NCBI GenBank assembly: GCA_947500135.1
Contig: CANMQX010000004.1
Location: 1 to 64,000 of the forward strand
Direction of reading: 5' to 3'
DNA length: 64,000 nt
Source of the DNA: an uncultured Paracoccaceae bacterium
GTDB taxonomy: Bacteria; Pseudomonadota; Alphaproteobacteria; Rhodobacterales; Rhodobacteraceae
Part shown: positions 54,451 through 63,948 of the stretch, piece by piece
How positions within the stretch are numbered: position 1 is the first letter of the stretch
How the letters are laid out: every line of letters starts with the position of its first letter
The notes under the pieces: generated by a model
Database searches by the model: none
What the model saw: only the letters and a program-made list of their open reading frames with translations
What the model was told of the DNA's origin: nothing
Translations under genes and position numbers: made by a program

Positions 54451-55299
54451 TTAGTTGTCGGTACCGGTCGTGTCCGTCGCGGCGGGAACATCATCGGCGG
54501 CGGGGGCCACTTCAGATCCGGTCATCATATCATCAACCATCGCGCGCCCGATCTGGACGCGTTCATCCAACCAAACCCGTAATTGATCCACCGTTTGGAC
54601 GTAATCTGCCATGATGTCTTTGGTCTGGGGCAGGTTTTCGGTGATCCGATCAACGAAGAAATAGGGCGCAATCAGAATCGCCAGCAACAGCAGAACAATG
54701 AAGAACCCGCGTCGGAAACCGCGCCTGCGAACGACTTCCTGTTGTTCATCCTGGGTCAGGCCGGACATGTCGCTTGCCTGCGCGCGGGCGCGCAAAGTTG
54801 CGTTGATTTCGTCGATATTGGGCATGGTGCGCAGATTTGCGCCCGGCACGGCACCCGTGGCCGCTGCTGCAACGGCGGCAGGTGTGGCGGCGGCATCGCC
54901 AGTCATGGCGGCGATACGTTTGCGTGTCTCATCGGCGCGTTCGCCCGGCGATTGGCCCTGCCGTTCAGACGGGTGTGGCTTGGCCTCTTCGGTGGCGCGC
55001 ACCTCTTTTTCGCGCGCGGCCTCTTCACGCAGAATATCGGCAATCGATGAATCCAGTGGCTTGCGCTCTGGTGCATCAATCGGCTTGTGCCGTGGCCCGT
55101 CATTGTCATCAGCCGAGGTGGGTGCGGGCGTCGGACGCGGCGTTGGCCGCTGCATCAACGGGCGGCCTGCGACCTTTGGCTTGTCCATCTGGAACCAGGT
55201 GTGCGCACAGCTAGAGCATTGCACATCGCGACCACCATCGGGGATCACATCATCAGAGATGTCATATTGCGCATCGCATTTGGGGCAAATCAGCCGCAT
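54451..55299 (-). CDS. zinc-ribbon (MJ0042-type) membrane protein
   Basis: 282 residues. The N-terminal zinc ribbon is MRLICPKCDAQYDISDD... VQCSSCAHTWFQMD, with four Cys. A Pro-rich and charged linker (about 45-130) follows, then one membrane helix (FFIVLLLLAILIAPYFFV, about 196-215) and a C-terminal extracytoplasmic segment. The MJ0042 finger family often sits in regulatory or envelope proteins. It is divergent from ftsEX, as I remember for related genomes. Its stop is three bases from the convergent TIGR02302 gene. Confidence 0.82.
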   Translation of the reverse strand: MRLICPKCDAQYDISDDVIPDGGRDVQCSSCAHTWFQMDKPKVAGRPLMQRPTPRPTPAPTSADDNDGPRHKPIDAPERKPLDSSIADILREEAAREKEVRATEEAKPHPSERQGQSPGERADETRKRIAAMTGDAAATPAAVAAAATGAVPGANLRTMPNIDEINATLRARAQASDMSGLTQDEQQEVVRRRGFRRGFFIVLLLLAILIAPYFFVDRITENLPQTKDIMADYVQTVDQLRVWLDERVQIGRAMVDDMMTGSEVAPAADDVPAATDTTGTDN

Positions 55300-55465
55300 G
55301 TTGAGATCCTTCTGCCCGTCAACTTACCGTTCTTATTGTGTTGTTACCGCGCAATCTAGCAATCGCGGCGTCAAACGCAAAGGATTTGCGTGCAGGCCGG
55401 GTGTCGTAACATTGAAACCTGTTGCAGATTTGGGCAGAACGGCGCAGTGATCGAAAGGGTGTGCC

Positions 55466-56140
55466 GTGATTGAACTGGAAAATGTGTCCTGCGGTTTTGG
55501 CGGTACGCCCCTGTTTTCGGGGCTTTCGCTATCGCTGACACCGGGATCGTTCCATTTTCTGACGGGTCCGTCCGGTGCGGGCAAGACGACGCTTTTGCGC
55601 CTGTGTTACGCGGATTTGCGGGCGGATCAGGGGCAGGTACGCCTGTTTGATCAGGATGCCAGCAGCCTGGGGCGTGACGGCGTGGCGATGATCCGCCGAC
55701 GCATAGGGGTTGTGCATCAGAATTGCGCGTTTCTGGACCATCTGACGATTGCTGAAAACATAGCCTTGCCGCTGACCGTTGCGGATCGTGCGGCAGAAGC
55801 GGCGGGAAACCTGCCAGAGCTGCTGGCATGGGTCGGTTTGACCGCCCAGGCGGGTCAATTCCCGCCGGAGCTTTCGGGCGGTGAACGGCAACGCGCGGCC
55901 TTGGCACGTGCCGTCATCATGTCGCCTGATGTGATCATTGCGGATGAGCCCACCGGCAATGTTGATTGGGAGATGTCGCAGCGCCTGCTGACCCTGTTGG
56001 TTGAGTTGAACCGGATGGGAAAGGCGGTTCTGATCGCGACCCATGATCTGACGATGATCCGAACAATGAAAGCAGAGCTGAGCGCGCGGGTTCTGCGCCT
56101 TAAGGACGGTGAATTGGTGCAAGCAGGGGCAGAGCTATGA
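55466..56140 (+). CDS. ftsE: cell division ATP-binding protein FtsE
   Basis: 224 residues. Walker A is GPSGAGKTT, the signature LSGGERQRAALARA, and Walker B VIIADEPTGNVD with the switch His in ATHDL. With FtsX it forms the ABC-like complex that signals ATP use to septal peptidoglycan hydrolases. The start is GTG 55466, preceded by GAAAGGG. Its stop overlaps ftsX (ATGA). The 166-base region upstream is shared with the divergent zinc-ribbon gene. Confidence 0.92.
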   Translation: MIELENVSCGFGGTPLFSGLSLSLTPGSFHFLTGPSGAGKTTLLRLCYADLRADQGQVRLFDQDASSLGRDGVAMIRRRIGVVHQNCAFLDHLTIAENIALPLTVADRAAEAAGNLPELLAWVGLTAQAGQFPPELSGGERQRAALARAVIMSPDVIIADEPTGNVDWEMSQRLLTLLVELNRMGKAVLIATHDLTMIRTMKAELSARVLRLKDGELVQAGAEL

Positions 56141-57024
56141 AGGCGGTGCTAGATCTGATTGTCGGTGATCCGCAGGCGGATCGGGCGGTGCCCCACACAG
56201 GTATTACGGCCCGCCTGACGGTTTTTGCAACTGGCGTCATGGCCTTTCTGGCTGTGCTGGTATTGGCCCTGTCGATGACAGCCGGTCGGGTGGCGGACCG
56301 TTGGGCGGACGAATTGGCACAGGCCGCGACGCTGCGCCTGCCCGCGGACGCTGATGCGGCCACGATTGAAAAGGCGCTGGAGATATTACGCACAACGCCG
56401 GGCGTTGCTGCCGCCAAGGCGCTGACAGAGGCCGAACAGCAGGCTCTGCTTGACCCATGGCTTGGCCCGAATCTGGCGCTGGACGCATTACCGATCCCGC
56501 AATTGATCGAGGTTATCGCCGATGACCCGCCTTACGACCCCGAAGGGTTGCAGGCACGTTTCGCCGCTGAATTGCCTGATGCGGTGCTTGATGACCACGC
56601 CCGGTGGCGCGCGCCATTGTTGAAGGCGGCGAACCGGCTGCGTCTGGTGACCTGGCTGGTGACCCTGCTGATTGGGGCTGCTTTGGCCGCGATGGTCGTG
56701 CTGGCCGCGCAGGCATCGCTGGCGGCCAATGTGCAGGTGATCCATGTGCTGCGGCTGGTGGGCGCGCGTGATATCTATATCGCCCGTGCTTTTGTCCGGC
56801 GTTTCACACTGCGTGCAGCATTTGGGGCGGCGCTGGGTGCGCTCGCTGGGGTCATCGTGGTGCAGCTTGTGCCTGTGGGTGACGCGCCGGGTAGTTTCCT
56901 GGCCGAGATTGGATTTCAGGGGGCGGGATGGCTATGGCCTCTGGTCATTCCGCTGATCGCGGCTATCGTGGCCTTTGCGGCAACACGCGCTGCTGCACTG
57001 GCAAGGCTGAAGGAACAGACATGA
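56137..57024 (+). CDS. ftsX: cell division protein FtsX
   Basis: 295 residues with four membrane helices: TVFATGVMAFLAVLVLALSM near residues 27-46, then a periplasmic domain (50-170), then three helices toward the C-terminus. ANVQVIHVLRLVGARDIYIARAF is typical FtsX sequence. It is the membrane partner of FtsE, which controls peptidoglycan amidases at division. Its stop overlaps the acyltransferase gene by four bases. Confidence 0.9.
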   Translation: MKAVLDLIVGDPQADRAVPHTGITARLTVFATGVMAFLAVLVLALSMTAGRVADRWADELAQAATLRLPADADAATIEKALEILRTTPGVAAAKALTEAEQQALLDPWLGPNLALDALPIPQLIEVIADDPPYDPEGLQARFAAELPDAVLDDHARWRAPLLKAANRLRLVTWLVTLLIGAALAAMVVLAAQASLAANVQVIHVLRLVGARDIYIARAFVRRFTLRAAFGAALGALAGVIVVQLVPVGDAPGSFLAEIGFQGAGWLWPLVIPLIAAIVAFAATRAAALARLKEQT

Positions 57025-57749
57025 GTAATGCCGTTCAATGGGTGCGCTCTCTCATCTTTAATGCGCAGATGTATCTGGCGATGCTGGTGATTGGTCTGAT
57101 CTATCTGCCCGCCGCCATCATTTCGCGCCAGGGTGCGATTGCGGGCTGTCACGCCTATTGCCGTTACATCCGCTGGTCGGCGTCCTGGATGATCGGTCTG
57201 CGCTGCGAAATCCGGGGAGAGCCGCCAACAGATGAGGTGATGGTGACGCCCAAACATCAGTCGTTCATGGATGTGTTGATGATCTATGGTGCGATCCCAC
57301 GCGGCAAGTTCATCATGAAATCGATCCTGAAATATGCACCGATCATTGGCCAGTTTGGTCTACGGATCGGGTGCATCCCGGTTGATCGCGGCAAACGCGG
57401 GCAGGCGATCAAGAAAATGGTGGCTGATGTACGTGCTGGCCGCGCCTTGCCCGGACAGTTGATCATTTATCCGCAAGGAACCCGTATCGCCCCCGGGGTC
57501 AAGGCGCCCTACAAAATCGGGACTGGCGCGCTTTACAAGGAACTGGGCCAGCCGGTTGTGCCCGTCGCCACCAATATCGGGGTGTACTGGCCGAAACGCG
57601 GCGTAATGCGCAACCCGGGGACGGCGGTGTTTGAATTCCTGCCCCGTATCGAACCGGGGCTGGAGGTCGGTGATTTCATGACCAGACTTGAAGAAGAGAT
57701 CGAAACAGCGTCAGACCGGTTGAACAAGGAAGCCGGGTTTCATGGCTGA
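57021..57749 (+). CDS. 1-acyl-sn-glycerol-3-phosphate acyltransferase (PlsC-type)
   Basis: About 242 residues. One N-terminal membrane helix (AMLVIGLIYLPAAIISR), then the H-x4-D motif as KHQSFMD, and the PQGTR motif as YPQGTRIAPG (a P-E-G-T-R variant). It acylates lysophosphatidic acid in phospholipid synthesis. ATG 57021 overlaps the ftsX stop. A longer open frame starting inside ftsX is not used. Confidence 0.88.
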   Translation: MSNAVQWVRSLIFNAQMYLAMLVIGLIYLPAAIISRQGAIAGCHAYCRYIRWSASWMIGLRCEIRGEPPTDEVMVTPKHQSFMDVLMIYGAIPRGKFIMKSILKYAPIIGQFGLRIGCIPVDRGKRGQAIKKMVADVRAGRALPGQLIIYPQGTRIAPGVKAPYKIGTGALYKELGQPVVPVATNIGVYWPKRGVMRNPGTAVFEFLPRIEPGLEVGDFMTRLEEEIETASDRLNKEAGFHG

Positions 57750-58350
57750 TCACGCCATCACTGATATCGCCGCACTTGAGGCGCTTTATGGCACCCCCGG
57801 TGAGGCATCATTGATCAAGGTGGCTGACCAGCTGACCCCGCTTTACACAAAATGGATCATGGCATCCCGGTTCTGCGTTGTGTCCACCACCGGGCCAGAC
57901 GGCACAGATGGCAGCCCGCGTGGCGATGATGGTCCTGTCGTGCAGGCGCTGAATGACCACACCCTTTTGCTGCCCGACTGGCGCGGCAATAACCGGATGG
58001 ACACGCTCCGCAATGTCGTGGTGGATGGCCGGATCAGCCTGATGTTTATGGTGCCGGGGTCAAACAACGTCATCCGCGTGAACGGGACTGCTGTTGTGTC
58101 GGTCGATCCCGATCTTCTAGGGCGGTTCGATCAGAAAGGTCACCAACCGCGCAGCGTTGTGGTGATTGCGGTGGCTGAGGTTTACAGCCAATGCGCGCGG
58201 GCACTGATGCGTGCGGGGCTTTGGGCGGCAGGGGACGAAAGCACCGGCCTGCCCAGTATCGGTGACCTGCTTGCTGAACAAAAGGCCGGATTTGATGGGG
58301 CAGGCTATGACGCCGATTGGGCACCGCGCGCAGCCCGCACGATGTGGTAG
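57742..58350 (+). CDS. PPOX-type FMN-dependent oxidoreductase-like protein
   Basis: 202 residues in a split-barrel pyridoxamine-5'-phosphate-oxidase-like fold: ASRFCVVSTTGPDGTDGSPRGD, LLLPDWRGNNRMDTLRNVV and LMFMVPGSNNVIRVNGTAVV. Such proteins bind FMN or F420 and reduce or oxidise small molecules. The substrate is unknown. It overlaps the end of the plsC-like gene by eight bases. Confidence 0.85.
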   Translation: MADHAITDIAALEALYGTPGEASLIKVADQLTPLYTKWIMASRFCVVSTTGPDGTDGSPRGDDGPVVQALNDHTLLLPDWRGNNRMDTLRNVVVDGRISLMFMVPGSNNVIRVNGTAVVSVDPDLLGRFDQKGHQPRSVVVIAVAEVYSQCARALMRAGLWAAGDESTGLPSIGDLLAEQKAGFDGAGYDADWAPRAARTMW

Positions 58351-58351
58351 A

Positions 58352-59029
58352 TCAACGGCTGCGCCATTTGATATTGCTGCTGGCCCCAAGCCCATAGCGC
58401 AAACAGGCCGCGATCACACAAAGGCTGATCAGCAGCCAAATGCCGCCCCAGATCATCGTTGTGCCGCCGAATTCCTCTGCCAGCATCCGCGCGTCTGAAC
58501 GCAGGTTTGACCGCGCAATCGTATCGCTGAAAATGTCGTAGGGGACGTAGATCATGCTTGCCAGCCCCATTACACGCAGGGCCAGATCGTTTGCTGCATG
58601 CCCCAGAAACCGGGCCATCAGCAGCATGGCAATCCCGGTTCCTGCGGCAAAACCAAGTGCGAACAGATCACGGACATAAAGCCCGGCAATGACCAACGTG
58701 ACCACGCCGCAGCCCGCCATGATGGCCCGGTCCGCCTTGGTCCGGGTGGCGGCAATCAACAGGCCGACCCCGATCAGAAGCGAGCCAAGATAACCCGCCG
58801 TCAGCGTGATAAAGCGGTTGCCGCCCCGGCTCCAGACCTCACCGCTGAACCTGTTTGAAATGCTGAGGCTGACCACGTCACCACCGGTCACGACGGTCGC
58901 GATGGCGTGCGAGACTTCGTGAAAGAACACGACCAGGATTTTCAGGGGCACAACGGCTGGTGTCTGCCAAAGCGCGAAAACAAGCGCCGTCAGCACCAAT
59001 AGCTGCCAATGTCCTTTCAGGAACGACAC
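58352..59029 (-). CDS. M50B-type membrane metallopeptidase-like protein
   Basis: 225 residues with about six membrane helices. The zinc motif HExxH is FFHEVSHAIATVVTGG near residue 37. GGNRFITLTAGYLGSLLIGVG resembles the second conserved segment. The family includes site-2-type proteases and predicted membrane peptidases of unknown target. It shares the minus strand with accA, whose stop is three bases from its start. Confidence 0.82.
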   Translation of the reverse strand: MSFLKGHWQLLVLTALVFALWQTPAVVPLKILVVFFHEVSHAIATVVTGGDVVSLSISNRFSGEVWSRGGNRFITLTAGYLGSLLIGVGLLIAATRTKADRAIMAGCGVVTLVIAGLYVRDLFALGFAAGTGIAMLLMARFLGHAANDLALRVMGLASMIYVPYDIFSDTIARSNLRSDARMLAEEFGGTTMIWGGIWLLISLCVIAACLRYGLGASSNIKWRSR

Positions 59030-59032
59030 GGC

Positions 59033-59995
59033 TTAGGCAGCAAGGCCCTTTTTGCCAAGGCTCAGGTATTTCTTGCGGCGGTCGGCGCGAACCTCGTCGG
59101 CTGACTTGCCTTCCAGATCGTTCAATGCGGCAACCAATGCCTTGCCCACATTCTCAATCGCTGTGGGGATGTCGCGATGCGCGCCGCCCCGCGGCTCTGG
59201 AATGATGGTGTCGCACACACCAAGTTCGTTCAGGTTCTGGGCGGTCAGGCGCAATGCTTCGGCGGCTTCGCGCATCTTTTCCGCGTCTTTCCACAGGATC
59301 GATGCGCAGCCTTCAGGGCTGATCACCGAATAGATCGAATGTTCCAGCATCGCGACGCGGTTGGCCGATGCAAAGGCGACCGCCCCACCTGAGCCGCCTT
59401 CGCCGATGATCACACTGATCAAAGGCACGCCCAACTCCAGACATTTTTCGGTGGCACGGGCGATGGCCTCGGACTGGCCGCGTTCTTCCGCACCTTTGCC
59501 GGGATAGGCGCCGGGGGTGTCTACCAGGGTGATCACGGGCAGGCCAAACCGGTTGGCCAGATCCATCAGGCGGATCGCCTTGCGGTAACCCTCGGGTCGC
59601 GCCATGCCAAAATTCCGTTCGATCCGGGATTTGGTATCGTTGCCTTTTTCATGGCCAATCACCATGACGGGCTTGCCGTCCAGCCGTGCAATCCCGCCCA
59701 TCACCGCGTGATCATCCGCAAAGTTCCGATCACCAGCCAGCGGCGTGTATTCGGTAAACAATGCCTCGATATAGTCCTTGCAATGCGGGCGTTCCGGGTG
59801 GCGGGCGACCAGACATTTGCGCCAGGGCGTCAGGTCGGCATAAAGGCTTTCCAGCAGGTCATGCGCCTTTTTATCTAGGGCTGCGGCCTCTTTCTCGATA
59901 TCCATTTCCGTGTTTTCACGGGCCACGGCACGTAGTTCTTCTGCTTTGCCTTCGATCTCGGCCAGTGGTTTTTCAAACTCAAGATATTGGGTCAT
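59033..59995 (-). CDS. accA: acetyl-CoA carboxylase carboxyltransferase subunit alpha
   Basis: 320 residues. Landmarks: [19 protein letters not shown] at the N-terminus, [36 protein letters not shown]-like [50 protein letters not shown] and [13 protein letters not shown]. It transfers the carboxyl group to acetyl-CoA, the first step of fatty acid synthesis. Confidence 0.96.
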   Translation of the reverse strand: MTQYLEFEKPLAEIEGKAEELRAVARENTEMDIEKEAAALDKKAHDLLESLYADLTPWRKCLVARHPERPHCKDYIEALFTEYTPLAGDRNFADDHAVMGGIARLDGKPVMVIGHEKGNDTKSRIERNFGMARPEGYRKAIRLMDLANRFGLPVITLVDTPGAYPGKGAEERGQSEAIARATEKCLELGVPLISVIIGEGGSGGAVAFASANRVAMLEHSIYSVISPEGCASILWKDAEKMREAAEALRLTAQNLNELGVCDTIIPEPRGGAHRDIPTAIENVGKALVAALNDLEGKSADEVRADRRKKYLSLGKKGLAA

Positions 59996-60147
59996 GGGCT
60001 TTGGGCCTTTTGAAAGAATTCAAATGTATATGGCGTAACGGTCGTTAGATGGCAACGCCTCAGCAATTTGGCAAATGCAAGGTTTACAATCTCTGTTGAT
60101 AGGGCGAAACCCCTGCGTGGGGGCGATGCAAAAATAGGAATTAAGCA

Positions 60148-60759
60148 ATGCGAACTCTCAGTCTAATCGTTGTTCTTGCAAGCATTTTGGCAGGACCAGC
60201 AATGGCGCAATCCATCGATTTTGGGGATGACAACGGGGACTGGTCAAATGATGGGGAATGTGATGACCCCCGTTTTCAGGGTCCTGGCATGACCAGTACG
60301 CCGCTACTGAGCAGTGATATCCTTCATGATGCGACCGATTGTAAGGTGGCATATGAGGCTGGTTTGTTGACGCTGCGCGAAGGCACCAGCACATATACCG
60401 TCAACTTTGGCGACGACAGCAGCGAATGGGCCAATGATGGCGAATGTGACGATGGGCGGTTCACCGGCCCAGGCCTGACATCCACACCGCTTTTGCAGGA
60501 AGATGTGCTCGCTGATGCTACCGATTGCAGCACTGCCTATAATGCCGGACGACTGCAGTTGTTGGGTGTCGCGGCTGATGGAACCATCGACTTTGGCAGT
60601 GATAGTGGTGAGTGGAGCAACGATGGCGAATGCGATGATATGCGTTTTGCCGGGCCAGGCATGACCCAGACACCGCTATTGCAAGCAGACATCATGACCG
60701 ATGCAACCGATTGTCGGCAGGCCTACTCTGCCGGTCGACTGAAACTAGCCGGTCAGTAA
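60148..60759 (+). CDS. secreted protein of three tandem NDGECDD repeats
   Basis: 203 residues. A signal peptide (MRTLSLIVVLASILAGPAMA) is followed by three repeats of about 55-60 residues starting near 22, 87 and 147. Each has FGDD-x-WxNDGECDDxRF, GPGMTxTPLL, then DATDCxxAYxAGxL. Each repeat has two conserved Cys, six in all, and many Asp residues, suggesting disulfides and perhaps calcium binding. The module occurs in other alphaproteobacterial exported proteins as I remember, but here nothing else is attached. It stands alone, with its own 150-base upstream region. Confidence 0.75.
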   Translation: MRTLSLIVVLASILAGPAMAQSIDFGDDNGDWSNDGECDDPRFQGPGMTSTPLLSSDILHDATDCKVAYEAGLLTLREGTSTYTVNFGDDSSEWANDGECDDGRFTGPGLTSTPLLQEDVLADATDCSTAYNAGRLQLLGVAADGTIDFGSDSGEWSNDGECDDMRFAGPGMTQTPLLQADIMTDATDCRQAYSAGRLKLAGQ

Positions 60760-60770
60760 ACGCGGCCGCG

Positions 60771-61727
60771 TCAGCCCGCGATCATCTCGGACTGGCGCAC
60801 GATCACCTCGGCCTGTTTGATCGATGCGATATCGACCAGACGGCCTTTGTAAACCGTGGCCCCTTCGCCCCGCGCCTTGGCGTCTTCCATGGCGGCAAGG
60901 ATCTCGCGGGCCTCGGCGACGGCCTCATCGGATGGGGTGAACACCTCATTGGCCAGGGCGATCTGCTTGGGATGGATCGCCCATTTACCGACCATGCCCA
61001 GGGTGGCAGACCGGCGGGCCTGCGCACGATAGCCTTCATCATCGCTGAAATCACCAAACGGGCCATCGACCGGCAGAACGCCATGGGTGCGGCACGCTGC
61101 AACGATGGCCGCCTGCGCCCAATGCCAAGGGTCGGAATAGTGGCGGGTGTCGCCATGCAGCATGTAATACTGCTCTTGCGTGCCGCCGATCCCGGTTGTT
61201 TGCATACCCATGGAGGCGGCGAAATCCGCGGCCCCAAGGCTCATCGCAGCCATACGTGGTGAACTGGCGGCAATCTCCTCAACATGGGCGATACCGGCGG
61301 CAGATTCGATGATGACTTCAAAGCTGATCGGTTTGGTGCGGCCCTTGGCGGTTTCAATCGCGGTGACCAGCGCATCAACCGCATAAACATCAGCCGCACA
61401 GCCCACTTTCGGGATCATGATCTGATTCAACCGGTCACCCGCCTGTTCCAGCACATCGACCACATCGCGATACCAATAGGGTGTGTCCAGCCCGTTGATA
61501 CGCACGCTGAGGTATTTGTTGTTCCAATCAACCTCATTGATCGCCTGAATGACATTCGCCCGGGCGCTGTCCTTGTCAGATGGGGACACGCTGTCCTCAA
61601 GATCAAGATTGATGACATCCGCCGCACTGGCGGCCATTTTTTCAAAGAGCTTGGTGTTAGAACCGGGGCCAAACAACTGGCAACGGTTCGGGCGGGCAGG
61701 GGGGGTGGGTTGCAGGCGGAATGACAT
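60771..61727 (-). CDS. mcl1: L-malyl-CoA/beta-methylmalyl-CoA lyase
   Basis: 318 residues of the CitE-like fold: RCQLFGPGSNTKLFEKM, DVINLDLEDSVSPSDKD, ISVRINGLDTPYWYRD-type SVRINGLDTPYWY, VIIESAAGIAHVEEIA and MGKWAIHPKQIALAN-like GKWAIHPKQI. It cleaves malyl-CoA to glyoxylate and acetyl-CoA in the ethylmalonyl-CoA pathway for acetate or other C2 growth. The gene is monocistronic. Confidence 0.9.
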   Translation of the reverse strand: MSFRLQPTPPARPNRCQLFGPGSNTKLFEKMAASAADVINLDLEDSVSPSDKDSARANVIQAINEVDWNNKYLSVRINGLDTPYWYRDVVDVLEQAGDRLNQIMIPKVGCAADVYAVDALVTAIETAKGRTKPISFEVIIESAAGIAHVEEIAASSPRMAAMSLGAADFAASMGMQTTGIGGTQEQYYMLHGDTRHYSDPWHWAQAAIVAACRTHGVLPVDGPFGDFSDDEGYRAQARRSATLGMVGKWAIHPKQIALANEVFTPSDEAVAEAREILAAMEDAKARGEGATVYKGRLVDIASIKQAEVIVRQSEMIAG

Positions 61728-61806
61728 CAGTGATCCTTGACGTAGTAAAATTACGTTTCATTTACGCAGATCGGTATATTATTGCGCTAGTAGTCACAAG
61801 TTTAAT

Positions 61807-61890
61807 TTGCAACCGCAGCATTTAGAACGCTGCGGCGCAAAATTTTAGCTAAAATTTTGTCCGACTGAAGGAAATTTCGAAATTTCCTTC
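61807..61890 (-). terminator. three consecutive inverted repeats downstream of an aminotransferase gene
   Basis: Three dyads in 84 bases, AT-rich between two genes. (1) CCGCAGC/GCTGCGG with a 9-base loop, 61813-61835. (2) A perfect 22-base palindrome, 61838-61859, half CAAAATTTTAG. (3) A perfect 24-base palindrome, 61867-61890, half GAAGGAAATTTC. They start eight bases after the stop of the aminotransferase on the minus strand. Tandem stems can terminate or protect the message. They may also be copies of a dispersed palindrome. Confidence 0.65.
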
Positions 61891-61897
61891 GCCCCAC

Positions 61898-63082
61898 TCA
61901 AATGCCTGCGCTGACAATCGCCTTGGCCAGTATCGGCACTGTTTCAGCATTCAGCCCCGCGATGTTCATTCGGCTGTCGCCAATCATGTAAATACCATGA
62001 TCCGCGCGCAGCTTTTCGACCAACTCCGGGGTGGTGCCCAGACGGCTGAACATGCCCCGGTGATGCGCCAGAAAGTCAAAGCGATCCGAATTGGTCAGTC
62101 GCTTCAGCTCATCCGCCAGCTGCTGACGCAGGGCCAGCATACCGTTGCGGGTCTCTTCCAGCTCCGCCTCCCAATCTGCGCGCAGATTGGGGTCTGTCAG
62201 GATGGTTGTGACAACACGCGCCCCGTGATCAGGGGGGAAGGAATAGTTCTGGCGGTTCAGGAAGGCCAGCGTTTGCTGGGTCAGCGGCTGTTGATCAACA
62301 TCCTTGGCAACGGCCATCAGAATGCCGGTGCGTTCGCGGTAGATGCCAAAATTCTTGGAACAACTTGCGGCGATCAGGCAGTTATCAAAGGCGCCGGCGA
62401 TCTGGCGGGTGATCTGCGCGTCCTCAACCAGCCCATCACCAAAGCCCTGATAGGCGATGTCGATAAAGGGAACGGCCCCTTTTTCCTGCATGATCGCGAT
62501 GACCTGCGCTATCTGATCTGCAGTCAGGTTTGCGCCCGTGGGATTATGACAGCAACCATGCAGCAGCACGATATCGCCCTGCGCCAGCCCATCCAGATCA
62601 GCCAGCATACCGTCAAAATCGACGCCGCACGTGGCATCGTCGAAATAGGTATATGTGGCCATCTTCATGCCAAGATAGTTGATGATCGATGGGTGGTTCG
62701 GCCATGTCGGGTTGGACAGCCAGACCGTTGCATCGGGGGCGGCCATCTTGATCAGTTCAAGCGCCTGCCGGATTGCCCCGGTCCCGCCGGGGGTGGCCAC
62801 GGCGGCGACCCGTTCAGCGGCGATACTGTCGCCCAGAACCAGATCACGCATCGCCGCGCCAAAGGCAGGATCACCGGCAAGCCCGGTATAGGCCTTGCTC
62901 GACTGGTCAGCCAGAATCCGGCGCTCGGCTTCTTTGACGGCGCGCATCACTGGGGTGTTGCCGGACGCGTCCTTATAGACGCCAACGCCAAGATCGACCT
63001 TGTCGTCGCGCGGATCGGCCTTGTAGGCGGCCATCAGGGCAAGGATTTTATCGGCAGGTTGGGCGCGCAGGGTTTCCAGCAT
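61898..63082 (-). CDS. aspartate/aromatic amino acid aminotransferase
   Basis: 394 residues of PLP aminotransferase family I, alpha subtype (AspC/TyrB): GVGVYKDASGNTPVM, LSNPTWPNHPSIINYLG, GCCHNPTGANLT, DIAYQGFGDGL, and the PLP Lys in SCSKNFGIYRERTG. It swaps amino groups between aspartate or aromatic amino acids and 2-oxoglutarate. AspC and TyrB are not separable here. The start overlaps the stop of the sulfurtransferase gene by one base, so the two are one operon. Confidence 0.92.
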   Translation of the reverse strand: MLETLRAQPADKILALMAAYKADPRDDKVDLGVGVYKDASGNTPVMRAVKEAERRILADQSSKAYTGLAGDPAFGAAMRDLVLGDSIAAERVAAVATPGGTGAIRQALELIKMAAPDATVWLSNPTWPNHPSIINYLGMKMATYTYFDDATCGVDFDGMLADLDGLAQGDIVLLHGCCHNPTGANLTADQIAQVIAIMQEKGAVPFIDIAYQGFGDGLVEDAQITRQIAGAFDNCLIAASCSKNFGIYRERTGILMAVAKDVDQQPLTQQTLAFLNRQNYSFPPDHGARVVTTILTDPNLRADWEAELEETRNGMLALRQQLADELKRLTNSDRFDFLAHHRGMFSRLGTTPELVEKLRADHGIYMIGDSRMNIAGLNAETVPILAKAIVSAGI

Positions 63083-63948
63083 CAGTCAGCTCCGGTTGCA
63101 ATGGGAAGGTCGGCATACATGCCCCATTCGGACCATGAGCCATCGTAGATCGCGTGATCGATCTTGCCGATCCGCTCTAGCGCCAGTGACAGGATCGCCG
63201 CCGTCACGCCGGACCCGCATGTGGTGATCGCGGGTTTCTGCAGGTCAATGCCTGCATCCTTGAACACCGTGCGCAGGGTGGTTGGCGGTTTCATCGTGCC
63301 ATCACTGTTCAACAGCAAGCTGTAAGGCAGGTTCTTTGAACCCGGAATATGGCCGGATCGCATGCCCTCGCGGGGTTCGGGTGCTTCGCCTTTGAACCGG
63401 GGTGCGGCGCGGGCATCGATGATCTCATGATCGCCCAGCTTGGCGGCGCGGGCCACATCTGTCACATCACGGACCCGCTGTGGTTCCATCTTTACCGTCA
63501 TGTGGCGGTCGCGGATGGTGGGCGGGTTTGTCGTGGTCTTGTGACCATCAGCCAGCCATTTGGGCAGGCCACCGTCCAGCACGGCGATATTGTGTTGTCC
63601 CATCAGCTTGAACAGCCACCAGACCCGGGCGGCGGAAAAGATGCCAGCGCCGTCATAAACTACAACCTGATGCCCATCACCGACACCCATCGCCCGCATC
63701 CGGGACATGAATTTTTCCACCGGGGGGGCCATATGCGGCAGCTCTGACCGCAGATCGCTGATTTCGTCGATGTCAAAGAAACGCGCGCCGGGAATATGAC
63801 CCTTTGCATATTCGGCCTTCGGGTCGCGATTGTCGCTTGGCAGATACCAGGATGCGTCAAAAATCCGCAGATCCGGGTCCTTGATATGTGCCGCCAGCCA
63901 GTCGGTACTGACCAATGTCTTGGGGTCGTCTGCCGCTGCGGAGGACAT
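63082..63948 (-). CDS. sseA: 3-mercaptopyruvate sulfurtransferase
   Basis: About 288 residues with two rhodanese domains. The inactive first domain has DASWYLPSDNRDPKAEY; the second carries the catalytic Cys in TTCGSGVTAAIL near residue 231. It moves sulfur from mercaptopyruvate to cyanide or thiols. With the aminotransferase, which could make mercaptopyruvate from cysteine, it suggests cysteine catabolism. ATG 63948 follows AAGGAACC. Bases 63949-64000 hold no gene I can support. Confidence 0.9.
   Translation of the reverse strand: MSSAAADDPKTLVSTDWLAAHIKDPDLRIFDASWYLPSDNRDPKAEYAKGHIPGARFFDIDEISDLRSELPHMAPPVEKFMSRMRAMGVGDGHQVVVYDGAGIFSAARVWWLFKLMGQHNIAVLDGGLPKWLADGHKTTTNPPTIRDRHMTVKMEPQRVRDVTDVARAAKLGDHEIIDARAAPRFKGEAPEPREGMRSGHIPGSKNLPYSLLLNSDGTMKPPTTLRTVFKDAGIDLQKPAITTCGSGVTAAILSLALERIGKIDHAIYDGSWSEWGMYADLPIATGAD

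Noticed and set aside
61997..63148. 383-residue open frame opposite the aminotransferase
   Set aside because: The opposite strand encodes a complete PLP enzyme; this frame has no family features.
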